Shown here in pieces: positions 37,710-46,016 of a stretch of 64,000 nucleotides of DNA (positions are counted from its first letter, which is position 1; every line of letters begins with the position of its first letter). The DNA is taken from positions 1 to 64,000 of the forward strand of contig NZ_PSNX01000001.1 in assembly GCF_002930615.1 (NCBI RefSeq), in the 5' to 3' direction. The stretch is from Caldimonas caldifontis (GTDB lineage: Bacteria > Pseudomonadota > Gammaproteobacteria > Burkholderiales > Burkholderiaceae_C). The notes below the pieces were generated by a model. That model searched no databases and was not told the origin of the DNA. It saw only the letters and a list, made by a program, of their open reading frames with translations. The position numbers and the translations under genes were made by a program.

Positions 37710-38183
37710 TCACTCGATGATCAGCAGCGGCTGACCGTACTCCACGGCCTGCCCGTTCTCGCACAGGATGCGGGTGACGGTGCCCGACTTGTCGGCCTCG
37801 ATCTCGTTCATGATCTTCATGGCCTCGATGATGCAGATCGGGTCACCTTCCTTGACCTGCTGGCCCACTTCCACGAAGGGTTTGGCACCGGGGCTGGACG
37901 ACCGATAGAAGGTCCCCACCATCGGCGATTTCACCGCATGACCGGCTGGCTCGGCGGGGGCGGCCGGGGCCACCGGCGCCGCCGCTGGAGCGGGGGTCGC
38001 AGGCACCACGGCGGGGGCAGCCGCCACCGGGGCGGCCATCACCGGCGCCATGGCCGTCAGCGCTGCGCCGTGGCCGTCGGACTTGACGATGCGGACCTTC
38101 CCATCAGCCTCGGTGATCTCCAGTTCCGAGATGTTCGATTCGGACACCAGGTCGATCAGGGTTTTCAGCTTGCGTAGATCCAT
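37710..38183 (-). CDS. accB: Biotin carboxyl carrier protein of acetyl-CoA carboxylase
   Basis: 157 residues. An N-terminal alpha region ([13 protein letters not shown]), an Ala/Pro hinge (about 44-82) and a C-terminal biotinyl domain with the EAMKIMNEI motif, biotin on Lys123. The start has CTGGAGAAC upstream. A 6-bp GC-rich hairpin (38221-38239) and a TACATA hexamer lie in the aroQ-accB gap, so accB may have its own promoter. Confidence 0.97.
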   Translation of the reverse strand: MDLRKLKTLIDLVSESNISELEITEADGKVRIVKSDGHGAALTAMAPVMAAPVAAAPAVVPATPAPAAAPVAPAAPAEPAGHAVKSPMVGTFYRSSSPGAKPFVEVGQQVKEGDPICIIEAMKIMNEIEADKSGTVTRILCENGQAVEYGQPLLIIE

Positions 38184-38260
38184 GTTGTTCTCCAGCAGAC
38201 GTCACGTCGTATGTATCGAGCGGCGCGCATTGTGCGCCGGGATGTTTTTGCAATGCGAAA

Positions 38261-38707
38261 TCAGGCCTGGGGGCGTGCCAGGTGCTCGCAGGCCTGATCG
38301 AGGGCGTAGCGATAGCCTGCAGGGCCCAGTCCGCAGATCACGCCCACCGCCAGTTCCGACATGTAGGAGTGATGGCGGAAGGCTTCACGGCGGTGGATGT
38401 TGGACAGATGGACTTCGATGAAGGGCAGGTCCACGGCCGCCAGCGCGTCGCGGATGGCCACGCTGGTGTGGGTGTAGGCTGCCGGGTTGATGATGATGAA
38501 ACGGGTGCCATCGGAGCGCGCGGCCTGGATGCGATCGACCAGTGCACCTTCATGGTTGCTCTGGAAGCATTCCAGCTTGTGGCCTCGATCTGCCGCCAAT
38601 TTGCCGAGATCTTCATTGATTTGCGCCAGGGTGGTGGCGCCGTAGATCTCGGGCTGGCGGGTGCCGAGCAGGTTGAGATTGGGACCGTGAAGAACGAGGA
38701 TCGCCAT
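38261..38707 (-). CDS. aroQ: Type II 3-dehydroquinate dehydratase
   Basis: 148 residues. Third step of the shikimate pathway. The N-terminal [18 protein letters not shown] holds Arg17 and catalytic Tyr22; Asn74 ([10 protein letters not shown]) and His100 ([11 protein letters not shown]) complete the active site. Upstream of accB on the same strand. The 124 bases before its start (38708-38831) separate it from tlpA, and I see no clear promoter there. Confidence 0.97.
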   Translation of the reverse strand: MAILVLHGPNLNLLGTRQPEIYGATTLAQINEDLGKLAADRGHKLECFQSNHEGALVDRIQAARSDGTRFIIINPAAYTHTSVAIRDALAAVDLPFIEVHLSNIHRREAFRHHSYMSELAVGVICGLGPAGYRYALDQACEHLARPQA

Positions 38708-38831
38708 GAAAGTCAGGCACTTCGGCCCAGTTTTGGTAACGAAGGCGTGACTTTACGCGCAAAAGGCGTCAGAAGTCGAGAGATTGTTTCAATGCTTGCG
38801 AAAGGACGGGGTGGGGATCGCTGCGCTGGCC

Positions 38832-39359
38832 TCAGGCGCGAGGCGTGACCCACTCCAGCAGTTCATCGTAGCTCGTTTCGCCCAGTTTGCGATGGGTGAT
38901 CTCACCAGCAGCATTGAGGGCGACGGTGAAGGGGAGGGCGCCCGTGGTGTTGCCCAGCGTCTTGCCGAGCTCGGTGCCGGCGAAGCCGGCGATGGCGATG
39001 GGAAAGCTCACCGGAACACGGACCAGGAAGTCCCGCACGGCATCCGGGCGGTCGATCGCCACGCCCAGGACCTGCCAGCCCTGGTTGCGGTGGGTCCGGA
39101 AGAAGCGGTCGAGCTCGGGCATCTCCTTGACACAGGGCGGGCACCAGGTGGCCCAGAAGTTGACCAGCAGCGGGCGGCCGGCGAACTGGCGCAGGGCCAA
39201 GGCGGAGCCCTCAGGGGTCTCGAAGGTCTGGTTCAGAAGCTGAGCCACGGCATCGGAGGCCGGCGGCGCGGGGCGAAGGCGCCACCAGGCCAGTGCGGCG
39301 CCTGCCAGGGCCGCGGCACTGCCCACGGCGGCGGCGGTGATGAACTGTCGTCGATTCAT
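38832..39359 (-). CDS. TlpA-like periplasmic thioredoxin
   Basis: 175 residues. An Arg-rich N-terminus and hydrophobic helix (about 6-28) act as signal/anchor. The thioredoxin fold carries WATWCPPC with Cys73 and Cys76 in a CPPC motif, followed by the cis-Pro region GALPFTVAL. Probably a TlpA/ResA-type thiol reductase, reducing Cys in cytochromes or copper chaperones; the partner is unknown. The RRQF start is twin-arginine-like but weak. Overlaps the preceding gene by ATGA. Confidence 0.9.
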   Translation of the reverse strand: MNRRQFITAAAVGSAAALAGAALAWWRLRPAPPASDAVAQLLNQTFETPEGSALALRQFAGRPLLVNFWATWCPPCVKEMPELDRFFRTHRNQGWQVLGVAIDRPDAVRDFLVRVPVSFPIAIAGFAGTELGKTLGNTTGALPFTVALNAAGEITHRKLGETSYDELLEWVTPRA

Positions 39360-39970
39360 GGGGTCGTCGGGTCGGGTGGGGTGATGAGGGCTTGCACGGC
39401 AGCGAGGGGGCCGCGCTCTGCCCGTCCCCGGGCATCGCGTCGCAACGCGCCGCGCAAGTCATCGCGGTCGTAAAGGCTCAGGTGCACGAGCACAGGCTGG
39501 TCCAGGGCGTCGTGATGGTCAGAAACCGTGAGGACATCGACCGTCTCGCCCCGAAAGCCGATCGTCTGGCCGACATCGTAGGGAATGCGCAGGTTCAGCA
39601 GGCCGATTTCGACCGACTTGGAGTCGTCGCAGAACAGGTTGATCCACACGTCGCTGTGGCGGGTGGCGGTGCCGTTCCATACGGCGCCGGTCAGGTGTGG
39701 CTCGAATTCGCCCAGGCGCAGCATCCAGCGCAGGGCCACAGCGCGCAGGGCGGCAAGCTCGCCCGGCTGGGTGTCGGCGCAGAACAGATCGATGTAGGCG
39801 CGGACTTCGTCTTCCACCAGGGTGTTGTCCGGCAGATCGACCGGACCGCGGGTGCGCGGGGCCACGAGTTTGGCCGCTCGGCGCTTGGCCGGGCCGTACT
39901 CCATGCCCTCCTCGACGATGAGGCGGGCGGCCGCAGCGGCAATTTCGGCGGTGAGCGGTGAGGGGGGCAT
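39356..39970 (-). CDS. Conserved hypothetical protein (nucleotidyltransferase-like)
   Basis: 204 residues. No signal peptide or membrane helix. It begins with a helical AEIAAAAARLIVEEGMEYGPAKRRAAK segment, found in proteins that databases often label UDP-N-acetylmuramate-alanine ligase, although none of the Mur ligase ATP motifs are present. A nucleotidyltransferase-type fold is my recollection of the family, not shown by motifs here. It lies between mtgA and tlpA, coupled to tlpA by a 4-base overlap. Confidence 0.75.
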   Translation of the reverse strand: MPPSPLTAEIAAAAARLIVEEGMEYGPAKRRAAKLVAPRTRGPVDLPDNTLVEDEVRAYIDLFCADTQPGELAALRAVALRWMLRLGEFEPHLTGAVWNGTATRHSDVWINLFCDDSKSVEIGLLNLRIPYDVGQTIGFRGETVDVLTVSDHHDALDQPVLVHLSLYDRDDLRGALRRDARGRAERGPLAAVQALITPPDPTTP

Positions 39971-40001
39971 GAGGTATCAGACCAGGAACGGATCGCCGGG
40001 T

Positions 40002-40748
40002 TCACGGCAGTGTGACGGCCCCCATGCGGGCCAGGATGGTCTGCGCACGGCGCTGCAGGTAGGGCGAGTTGGGGCGCTGTTCGTAGCGACGCGGTGCGGG
40101 CAGCATCACCGCCAGCCGGGCTGCCTGCCAGGGGGTGAGCTGGTCGGCGCCCACGCGGAAGTAGTGGCGCGCAGCCGCCTCAGCGCCAAAGACACCTTCC
40201 CCCCACTCCACGTTGTTCAGGTAGATCTCAAGAATGCGCTGCTTGCTGAGCACGTGCTCGAGCATGTAGGTGATGACGATTTCCTGCCCCTTGCGCAGGA
40301 AGCTGCGCTCGCCGGAGAGGAAGAGATTCTTCGCAAGCTGCTGGGTGATGGTGGAGCCGCCGACGATGCGCACTGGCCGCACCGGTGCGTTCGGACGGCG
40401 CTCGGCCAGTCTGGCGGCCCGTTCCTGCGCCTGCTGGTTGCGCTCCCAGGCTTTTTCGATGGCCTCCCAGTCCACGCCGTCGTGGTCGGCAAAGCTCGCG
40501 TCTTCCGAGGCGATCACGGCGCGCTTGAGGTGGTCAGAGATCCGGTCGTAGTCGCGCCACTCCTGGCGCCAGGGCAGGCGGCCCTGTTCGAGCGTGATGC
40601 GCCAGGCTTCGCTGCGCTGAAAGGTGGTGGATTGTGGATCGACCACGAGCATCAGGGCCACGCGAGCCAGGAAATAGAGCTGCAGCGACAGGCCGCAGAT
40701 CACCAGCAGGGCGGTGAGGCGCCAGGCCCAGGTGAACAGCGCGCGCAT
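40002..40748 (-). CDS. mtgA: Monofunctional peptidoglycan glycosyltransferase MtgA
   Basis: 248 residues. Polymerises lipid II into glycan strands. One N-terminal membrane helix (about 12-36) and a GT51 domain with catalytic Glu82 (ASEDASFADHDGVDW) and GGSTITQQLAKNLFL (130-144). No transpeptidase domain. An in-frame extension upstream exists, but GAGGAG before ATG-40748 and the family N-terminus favour this start. Ten bases after aroE. Confidence 0.96.
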   Translation of the reverse strand: MRALFTWAWRLTALLVICGLSLQLYFLARVALMLVVDPQSTTFQRSEAWRITLEQGRLPWRQEWRDYDRISDHLKRAVIASEDASFADHDGVDWEAIEKAWERNQQAQERAARLAERRPNAPVRPVRIVGGSTITQQLAKNLFLSGERSFLRKGQEIVITYMLEHVLSKQRILEIYLNNVEWGEGVFGAEAAARHYFRVGADQLTPWQAARLAVMLPAPRRYEQRPNSPYLQRRAQTILARMGAVTLP

Positions 40749-40758
40749 GGGTCGCTCC

Positions 40759-41607
40759 TCAGCCGGCCCGGCCCGTGCGCAGTTCGCGCAGGACCTCGGC
40801 GGTGGGGGGACGCATGCCACGCCAGACCTGGAAGGCCTCGGCTGCCTGCTCGACCAGCATGCCCAGGCCGTCCCGCGCCGCAGCGCCGTGTTCCCGGGCC
40901 CATTGCAGGAAGGGTTCGGCCGCGGGGCCGTACATCATGTCCAGGGCCAGGGCGCCGGGGCCCAGCACAGCGCCGGGGACGGGGCTGCCGGCCCCCTGCA
41001 GGCTGGCAGCGGTGCCGTTGAGCACCACGGCATAGCCCGTGCCGCAGTCCTCCAGGCCGACGGCCGACAGCGCCACGTCGTGCCTGTGTGCCCACAGTGC
41101 ATGGCGGGCGACCAGGGACTGCGCCTTGTCGACACTGCGGTTGGCCACCACCAGGCGGCGGGGGCGTGCGGCCAGCAGCGGGCCCAGCACGCCCGCGCTG
41201 GCTCCGCCGGCGCCCAGCAGCAGCAGGTCACGGCCCGCGAGGTCGATGCCGGCGTTGTGTTGCAGGTCGCGCACCAGGCCAGCGCCATCGGTGTTGTCGC
41301 CGAACCAACCCTCGGCATCGAAACGCAGGGTGTTCACCGCCTGCGCCAAGGCGGCGCGCTCGCTGCGCTGCACCGCCAGGTCGTGGGCCTCGAACTTGAA
41401 GGGGACGGTGACGTTGCAGCCGCGGCCGCCGGCGGCCGCGAAGTCGCGCACGGTGGGCGCAAAAGCGTCGAGCGGCGCGAGCACGCGCTCGTACACGAGC
41501 GGCTCCCCCGTCAGCTCGGCAAAGCGAGCGTGGATGAAGGGCGACTTGCTGTGGGCCACGGGATGGCCGATCACCGCATAGCGGTCGGGTCGGTCTGCGC
41601 TGTGCAT
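40759..41607 (-). CDS. aroE: Shikimate dehydrogenase
   Basis: 282 residues. NADPH-dependent reduction of dehydroshikimate. Lys71 (TVPFK) and Asp107 (GDNTDGAG) are the catalytic pair; the dinucleotide loop is GAGGASAG. The N-terminal [12 protein letters not shown] is diagnostic. Its start codon shares one base with the stop of the upstream TonB-like gene. Confidence 0.97.
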   Translation of the reverse strand: MHSADRPDRYAVIGHPVAHSKSPFIHARFAELTGEPLVYERVLAPLDAFAPTVRDFAAAGGRGCNVTVPFKFEAHDLAVQRSERAALAQAVNTLRFDAEGWFGDNTDGAGLVRDLQHNAGIDLAGRDLLLLGAGGASAGVLGPLLAARPRRLVVANRSVDKAQSLVARHALWAHRHDVALSAVGLEDCGTGYAVVLNGTAASLQGAGSPVPGAVLGPGALALDMMYGPAAEPFLQWAREHGAAARDGLGMLVEQAAEAFQVWRGMRPPTAEVLRELRTGRAG

Positions 41608-42458
41608 CAGTTGCCGGTGAGGGTGGTTTCCAGAGCCTGCTCGCGGGTGAAGCGGAAACGCGAGACGACCACGATCTGGTCCGCCTTGGCCCGCATCTCG
41701 TTGCTGAAGTTGCCGAAAGGGCTGGCCGCGTTCACGATGGCGATGGCCTGGCGGTCGAGCACGGCCTGGCCGGAGCTTTGCACGATCTCGGTATCGACCA
41801 CCCGCCCCAGGGCATCGACGGTGACGATCATCGTGAGTTCGCCATAGAGCTTCTTGCCTTGGTGCTCAGGGAAGTTGCGCGTGCCCCGGTCTTCGATCTT
41901 GCGGCGCAGCTGGTCGTAGTAGAGGGCGTAGGTGGCCTCGCGCGTGCTGGGGCTGATGTAGCGGCGCTTCGGTCGGGCGTTCTCTTCGTTGATGCGCTTT
42001 TCGATCTCGGCCAGCATGCGCAGCAGCTGACGGCGTTTTTCTTCCTGCGATTGCGCGTCCTGGCTGCCGCGGTCGCTGCGTGGGTCGGGTGGGGGCAGGG
42101 TGGCCAGCTCGCGGCGCAGGCTGGCCAGCAGGCGCTCTTGCTGCTCCATCAGGGTCTCGATCTGGCGCTGCGCATCTTCCAGGGCATTGCCCGTGGCCAG
42201 CACGGCCGAGGGCGGCAGCGGCGAGGTGGCGCGCCCGCGCTCGACATTGCCGCCGCCGGCCAGGTTGGCCTGGGCGATGGCCTGGGCCTGGTCGGGGCGT
42301 TCGGTGGAGCGGGCGTTGACGAGGATGACTTCCAGCGGCGTGTCCTCGAACACGCGGTTGAAGGCCTCCGGGTCGACGAAGCGGACCGAGAGCAGCACGG
42401 CGTGCACCCCCAGCGAGATGGCCAGGGCGATCTGCAAGGTGGTGAGCTTCTTCAGCAT
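41607..42458 (-). CDS. TonB-like energy transducer
   Basis: 283 residues. A membrane anchor with the TonB-type Ser/His helix ([17 protein letters not shown]), a charged, partly coiled linker (about 90-165) and a C-terminal TonB domain ([27 protein letters not shown]). Lacks the Pro-Glu/Pro-Lys repeats of classical TonB. No exbB/exbD nearby, so the partner motor is encoded elsewhere. Twelve bases after rnb. Confidence 0.87.
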   Translation of the reverse strand: MLKKLTTLQIALAISLGVHAVLLSVRFVDPEAFNRVFEDTPLEVILVNARSTERPDQAQAIAQANLAGGGNVERGRATSPLPPSAVLATGNALEDAQRQIETLMEQQERLLASLRRELATLPPPDPRSDRGSQDAQSQEEKRRQLLRMLAEIEKRINEENARPKRRYISPSTREATYALYYDQLRRKIEDRGTRNFPEHQGKKLYGELTMIVTVDALGRVVDTEIVQSSGQAVLDRQAIAIVNAASPFGNFSNEMRAKADQIVVVSRFRFTREQALETTLTGN

Positions 42459-42470
42459 GGTCGCGTGGGA

Positions 42471-44504
42471 TCAGGCTGCGGCAGAGGGCGTTTCGGTGGA
42501 AGCCGCATTGTCGCCCTCGCCGAGGTCGATCGCCAGGGACAACGGACCTGCGGCTTCCTCGTCCTCTCCTTCTTCTTCCGCAGCGGCAGGCAGCACTTCG
42601 TCCAGACGCTCGATCAGAGAGGCGTGCACGTCAAGCGTGAGCTCGTCCAGCCCGGTGATGCGCACACGCACGTGGGCCCCGCGCGGCAGGTTGTCGGTGC
42701 CGGCGGCGCGGAACACCAGCGGCAGTGTGTCGGCGCGCACCAGGCCTTCCTTGAGGACGGCGGCAGTGAGCTCCTGCACGTCGTTCTGCACCATGTAGCG
42801 CAGTGTCCAGTAGCGCTCGATGCCATGCTGGAAGTCGTTGTAGGCGGTGTAGGCCGCATCGAAGCCGGAGATGACCGAGAAGAGTTCAGCATCCTTGGGC
42901 TTGAAGGGCGCAGCCAGCGCGGCCGTGCGGCCATGGCGGGCGCACGCGATGATCTGCCACTGGTTGACCAGGTCAACGTAGCGGCGCAGCGGCGAGGTGG
43001 CCCAGGTGTATTGCTTCACGCCCATGCCGGCATGGGGCAGGGGCTTGGTACTCATGCGCACCTTCACGCCGGGCAGCAGGCTGGCCTGGCTGCGGTAGAT
43101 GCCGGGCACCCCCAGCTCGGCGAGCCAGCCGCCCCAGGTGGAATTCGCCAGGATCATGGCCTCGGCGACGATCAGGTCGAGCGGCTCGCCGCGCTTGCGC
43201 GTGCTGATGCGTACCGTCTCGCGGCCGGTGGGCTCGCTGCCGTCGTGGCCTTCGAGCTTGAAGCTGTAGTCGGGCCGGGTGAAGGTCTCGGGCTTGCCGC
43301 GCACCACCTCCCGCTGGGCCTTCAGGTGCTGGGCCAGCCGCCAGCAGAAGGCGAGTTCGGTGGGGAAGGGGTAGGCGGCCGGGGCCGCGCCGGTCAGCGT
43401 GTCGGCCGTGATCACGCCATCGAGCTGGTCATGGCGCAGGTTGGCGGCAATGGGCACGCGCTCCAGGCGCGTCTCGTGGCTGCGCACCTCCAGTGTGGCC
43501 TCGTCGATCGTGAAGTAGATCGACACCGCCGGACAGTCGCGCCCTTCCTGCAGGGTGTAGGTCTGCACCACTTCGTCGGGCAGCATGGTGATCTTGTAGC
43601 CCGGCATGTAGACCGTGGAGTAGCGCCCACGTGCCACCTGGTCGAGCGCATCCCCCGGGGAAATCGCCAGGCCCGGCGCGGCAATGTGCACCCCGAACAC
43701 CACGGTGCCGCTGCCCAGGCCCTGCACCGACAGCGCGTCATCGATCTCGGTCGTGGCCGAGTCGTCGATGCTGAAGGCCTGCACCGCGGCCAGCGGCAGC
43801 TCGTCGGTGATGGGCGGGGCGGCGAGGGCCGGGAAGCCGTAGCCCTTGGGGAAGTGCTCGAACAGGAAGCGCCGCCAGTGGAACTGGTAGGGGCTGTCGA
43901 TGGCCCCGGCAGTCTTCAGCAGGTCGAGCGGTGCCTGGTGGGCCCGCTTGCTGGCTTCGACCACGGCCTTGTATTCCAGGGCGTTCTTGTCGGGCTTGAA
44001 GAGGATCCTGTAGAGCTGCTCGCGCACGGGCTCAGGGCAGCGACCTTCGGCCAGCTCGCTGGCCCAGGCCTCGATCTGGGCCTGCTGCTGCTGCTTGCGC
44101 TCGATGGCCAGCAAGGCGGCCTTGACGATGTCCTCGGGAGCCTTCTTGAAGCGGCCCTTGCCCACGCGGCGGAAGTAGTGCGGCGCCTCGAACAGGCGCA
44201 GCAGCGCCGCGGTCTGATGGACCACACCGGCACTGGCGTCGAAATAGTCGCGTGCGAGGTCGGCGAAGCCGAACTCGTCGTCGGGGGCAAATTCCCAGGC
44301 GAGGTCGAGGTCGATCTCGGGCGCCAGGGCCTGGGCTTGTGTCAGCAGCTGAGCGGGCGCGGGCTGCTCGAACTGCAGCAGCACGTGGGCGGACTTGACC
44401 TTCACGCGCTTGCCGGAGTCGAGCTCGATCTGCATCGAGGCATCGGACTGGGACATCACGCGGCCGGCCAGGAACTTGCCGGCGTCTTCATAGAGGGCGA
44501 ACAT
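42471..44504 (-). CDS. RNB-domain exoribonuclease (RNase II/R family)
   Basis: 677 residues. The catalytic metal cluster is DDSATTEIDD with Asp247, Glu253, Asp255 and Asp256; E. coli RNase II has Asp at the second place, so Glu253 is a conservative change seen in this subgroup as far as I recall. YSTVYMPGYKITMLP and TSPLRRYVDLVNQWQ are the other RNB signatures. The N-terminal part is shorter and helical, and the acidic Glu/Ala-rich tail is low-complexity. Starts 6 bases after GACAAT. Confidence 0.92.
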   Translation of the reverse strand: MFALYEDAGKFLAGRVMSQSDASMQIELDSGKRVKVKSAHVLLQFEQPAPAQLLTQAQALAPEIDLDLAWEFAPDDEFGFADLARDYFDASAGVVHQTAALLRLFEAPHYFRRVGKGRFKKAPEDIVKAALLAIERKQQQQAQIEAWASELAEGRCPEPVREQLYRILFKPDKNALEYKAVVEASKRAHQAPLDLLKTAGAIDSPYQFHWRRFLFEHFPKGYGFPALAAPPITDELPLAAVQAFSIDDSATTEIDDALSVQGLGSGTVVFGVHIAAPGLAISPGDALDQVARGRYSTVYMPGYKITMLPDEVVQTYTLQEGRDCPAVSIYFTIDEATLEVRSHETRLERVPIAANLRHDQLDGVITADTLTGAAPAAYPFPTELAFCWRLAQHLKAQREVVRGKPETFTRPDYSFKLEGHDGSEPTGRETVRISTRKRGEPLDLIVAEAMILANSTWGGWLAELGVPGIYRSQASLLPGVKVRMSTKPLPHAGMGVKQYTWATSPLRRYVDLVNQWQIIACARHGRTAALAAPFKPKDAELFSVISGFDAAYTAYNDFQHGIERYWTLRYMVQNDVQELTAAVLKEGLVRADTLPLVFRAAGTDNLPRGAHVRVRITGLDELTLDVHASLIERLDEVLPAAAEEEGEDEEAAGPLSLAIDLGEGDNAASTETPSAAA

Positions 44505-44516
44505 GGCCCGATTGTC
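44504..44516 (-). promoter_or_regulatory. Putative leaderless promoter of the RNB nuclease gene
   Basis: GACAAT (44516 to 44511, minus strand), 6 bases, ATG. It lies in the 36-base gap after fabG. No Shine-Dalgarno sequence. Confidence 0.45.
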
Positions 44517-44540
44517 GCCTGTCCGCCAAAGGGTCCCGGA

Positions 44541-45281
44541 TCAGACGGTCATGCCACCGGCCACCTCGATCACGGCGCCGTTGACGTAGGAGGCCTCGTC
44601 GCTGGCCAGGAAGGCATAGACGTTCGCGATTTCCTCCGGGCGGCCCAGGCGCTTGAGGGGCACGTCCTCGCGCATGGCGGTCAGCACCTTCTCGGGGACG
44701 GTGGCGAGGATGGGTGTCTCGATGAAGCCCGGGGCGACGGCGTTGACGCGGATGCCCTTGGGTCCGAGTTCGCGCGACCAGGTCTTGGTGAAGCCGATCA
44801 CGCCGAACTTGCTGGCGGCGTAATTGGTCTGGCCGTAGTTGCCGTAGATGCCCACCACGGAGGAGGCGTTGAGGATCACGCCGGCGCCCTGCTCCAGCAT
44901 GGCCGGCAGCACCGCCTGGGCGCAGTGAAAGACACCGCGCAGGTTCACATCGATGACACGGTCGAACTGCTCCAGCGTCATCTTCTGCAGCCGTGCGTCC
45001 TGGGTGATGCCGGCGTTGTTGACCAGCACGTCGATGCGGCCGAAGCGCGCGAGCGTGGCGGCGGCCATCGCGTCGATCTGTTCACGTGAGGTGACGTCCA
45101 CCACCTGGCCTTCAGCCTGGGCGCCCAGTGCGCGGCACTGGGTCACCGCCGCGTCGACGGCTTCACGCCGGATGTCACACACCACCACGTGGGCACCTTC
45201 GGCGGCGAACTTCAGGGCCGTGGCCAGGCCGATGCCCTGGGCGGCGCCCGTGATGATGGCGGTCTTGTCGTGCAGTCTCAT
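44541..45281 (-). CDS. 3-oxoacyl-ACP reductase-type short-chain dehydrogenase
   Basis: 246 residues. SDR fold with cofactor motif [12 protein letters not shown] and catalytic Ser141, Tyr154, Lys158 (YAASK). Very FabG-like ([25 protein letters not shown]), but a main fabG normally sits with fabD/acpP, which is not here, so this is probably a second FabG paralogue or acetoacetyl-CoA reductase relative. Its start overlaps the stop of the esterase gene (ATGA). Confidence 0.9.
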   Translation of the reverse strand: MRLHDKTAIITGAAQGIGLATALKFAAEGAHVVVCDIRREAVDAAVTQCRALGAQAEGQVVDVTSREQIDAMAAATLARFGRIDVLVNNAGITQDARLQKMTLEQFDRVIDVNLRGVFHCAQAVLPAMLEQGAGVILNASSVVGIYGNYGQTNYAASKFGVIGFTKTWSRELGPKGIRVNAVAPGFIETPILATVPEKVLTAMREDVPLKRLGRPEEIANVYAFLASDEASYVNGAVIEVAGGMTV

Positions 45282-45868
45282 GAGGCGTCCAGGAAGGAAA
45301 GGATGTCGTCGAGGTGATCGGGAAAGCTGCTCAGGGCGTGGTCGCCACCTTCGAGCACGGTGAGCCGCGTGCCGGCATAGCGGCCGGCCATCTCGCGCCA
45401 GTCGAGCACTTCATCACCCTGGGCGACGAGCACGAAGTAGCGCTCGGGCCGGGTGAGGGCGCCTGGCGTCAGCGCACGCAGCTCGTCGATGAATCCGGCG
45501 CGGAACCAGAAGCGTTCCTCGCTGTGCCAGGCGGTGATCTCCCCGGTGTAGCGGGCCAGATCACGTGCCGGGTCCACAGCCGGGTTGATGAGCACGGCGG
45601 GGCATCCGAAGCGTTCGGCCGCCGCCGTGGCGTAGAAGCCGCCAAGCGAGGAGCCGATCACGGCACGCCGATGGTCGGGCAGGGCCGACAGACTGCGCTC
45701 GATCAGCGCCCAGGCCTCGGCGGGCGAGGGGGGCAGTTGCGGGCACTGCCAGCTCCAGTCCTCGCCCAGAGCCTGCCGCTGCGCGATGAGCGCACCCATC
45801 TGCTGCGCCTTGGTGGAGCGCGGCGAGGAGCGGAAGCCATGGAGATACAGCAGGTCGCGGCGGGACAT
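45278..45868 (-). CDS. YqiA-family esterase
   Basis: 196 residues. Alpha/beta-hydrolase: [15 protein letters not shown] start, nucleophile elbow GSSLGG, a late Asp ([10 protein letters not shown]) and His (GGDHALSSF) completing the triad. YqiA/UPF0227 enzymes hydrolyse short acyl esters. First gene of the long minus-strand run; TAGACT about 30 bases upstream is a possible -10. The gap to the metalloprotease gene (45869-46016) has no other feature. Confidence 0.9.
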   Translation of the reverse strand: MSRRDLLYLHGFRSSPRSTKAQQMGALIAQRQALGEDWSWQCPQLPPSPAEAWALIERSLSALPDHRRAVIGSSLGGFYATAAAERFGCPAVLINPAVDPARDLARYTGEITAWHSEERFWFRAGFIDELRALTPGALTRPERYFVLVAQGDEVLDWREMAGRYAGTRLTVLEGGDHALSSFPDHLDDILSFLDAS

Positions 45869-46016
45869 CGGAACAGCAGGGCCGTCGGCAAAGCGCTGCA
45901 GTCTAAGCCGGGTGCCACCGGCTCGGGCCGGGACTGCGGGTTTGCCCTGGGGCCGAACGTGAAGGGTTTTGCACCTGGGCAGCGCCGGAGCGAGGACAAG
46001 GCGGCATCATGTGGCC

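Noticed and set aside
35369-37720. A 783-codon plus-strand frame antisense to prmA and accC.
   Set aside because: Mirror frame of highly conserved genes; no recognisable domain.
41778-45089. A 1103-codon plus-strand frame antisense to the TonB-like, RNB nuclease and FabG genes.
   Set aside because: The composition is typical of mirror frames (His, Gly, Val, Gln rich), with no motif or ribosome-binding site. The opposite strand has three well-supported genes.
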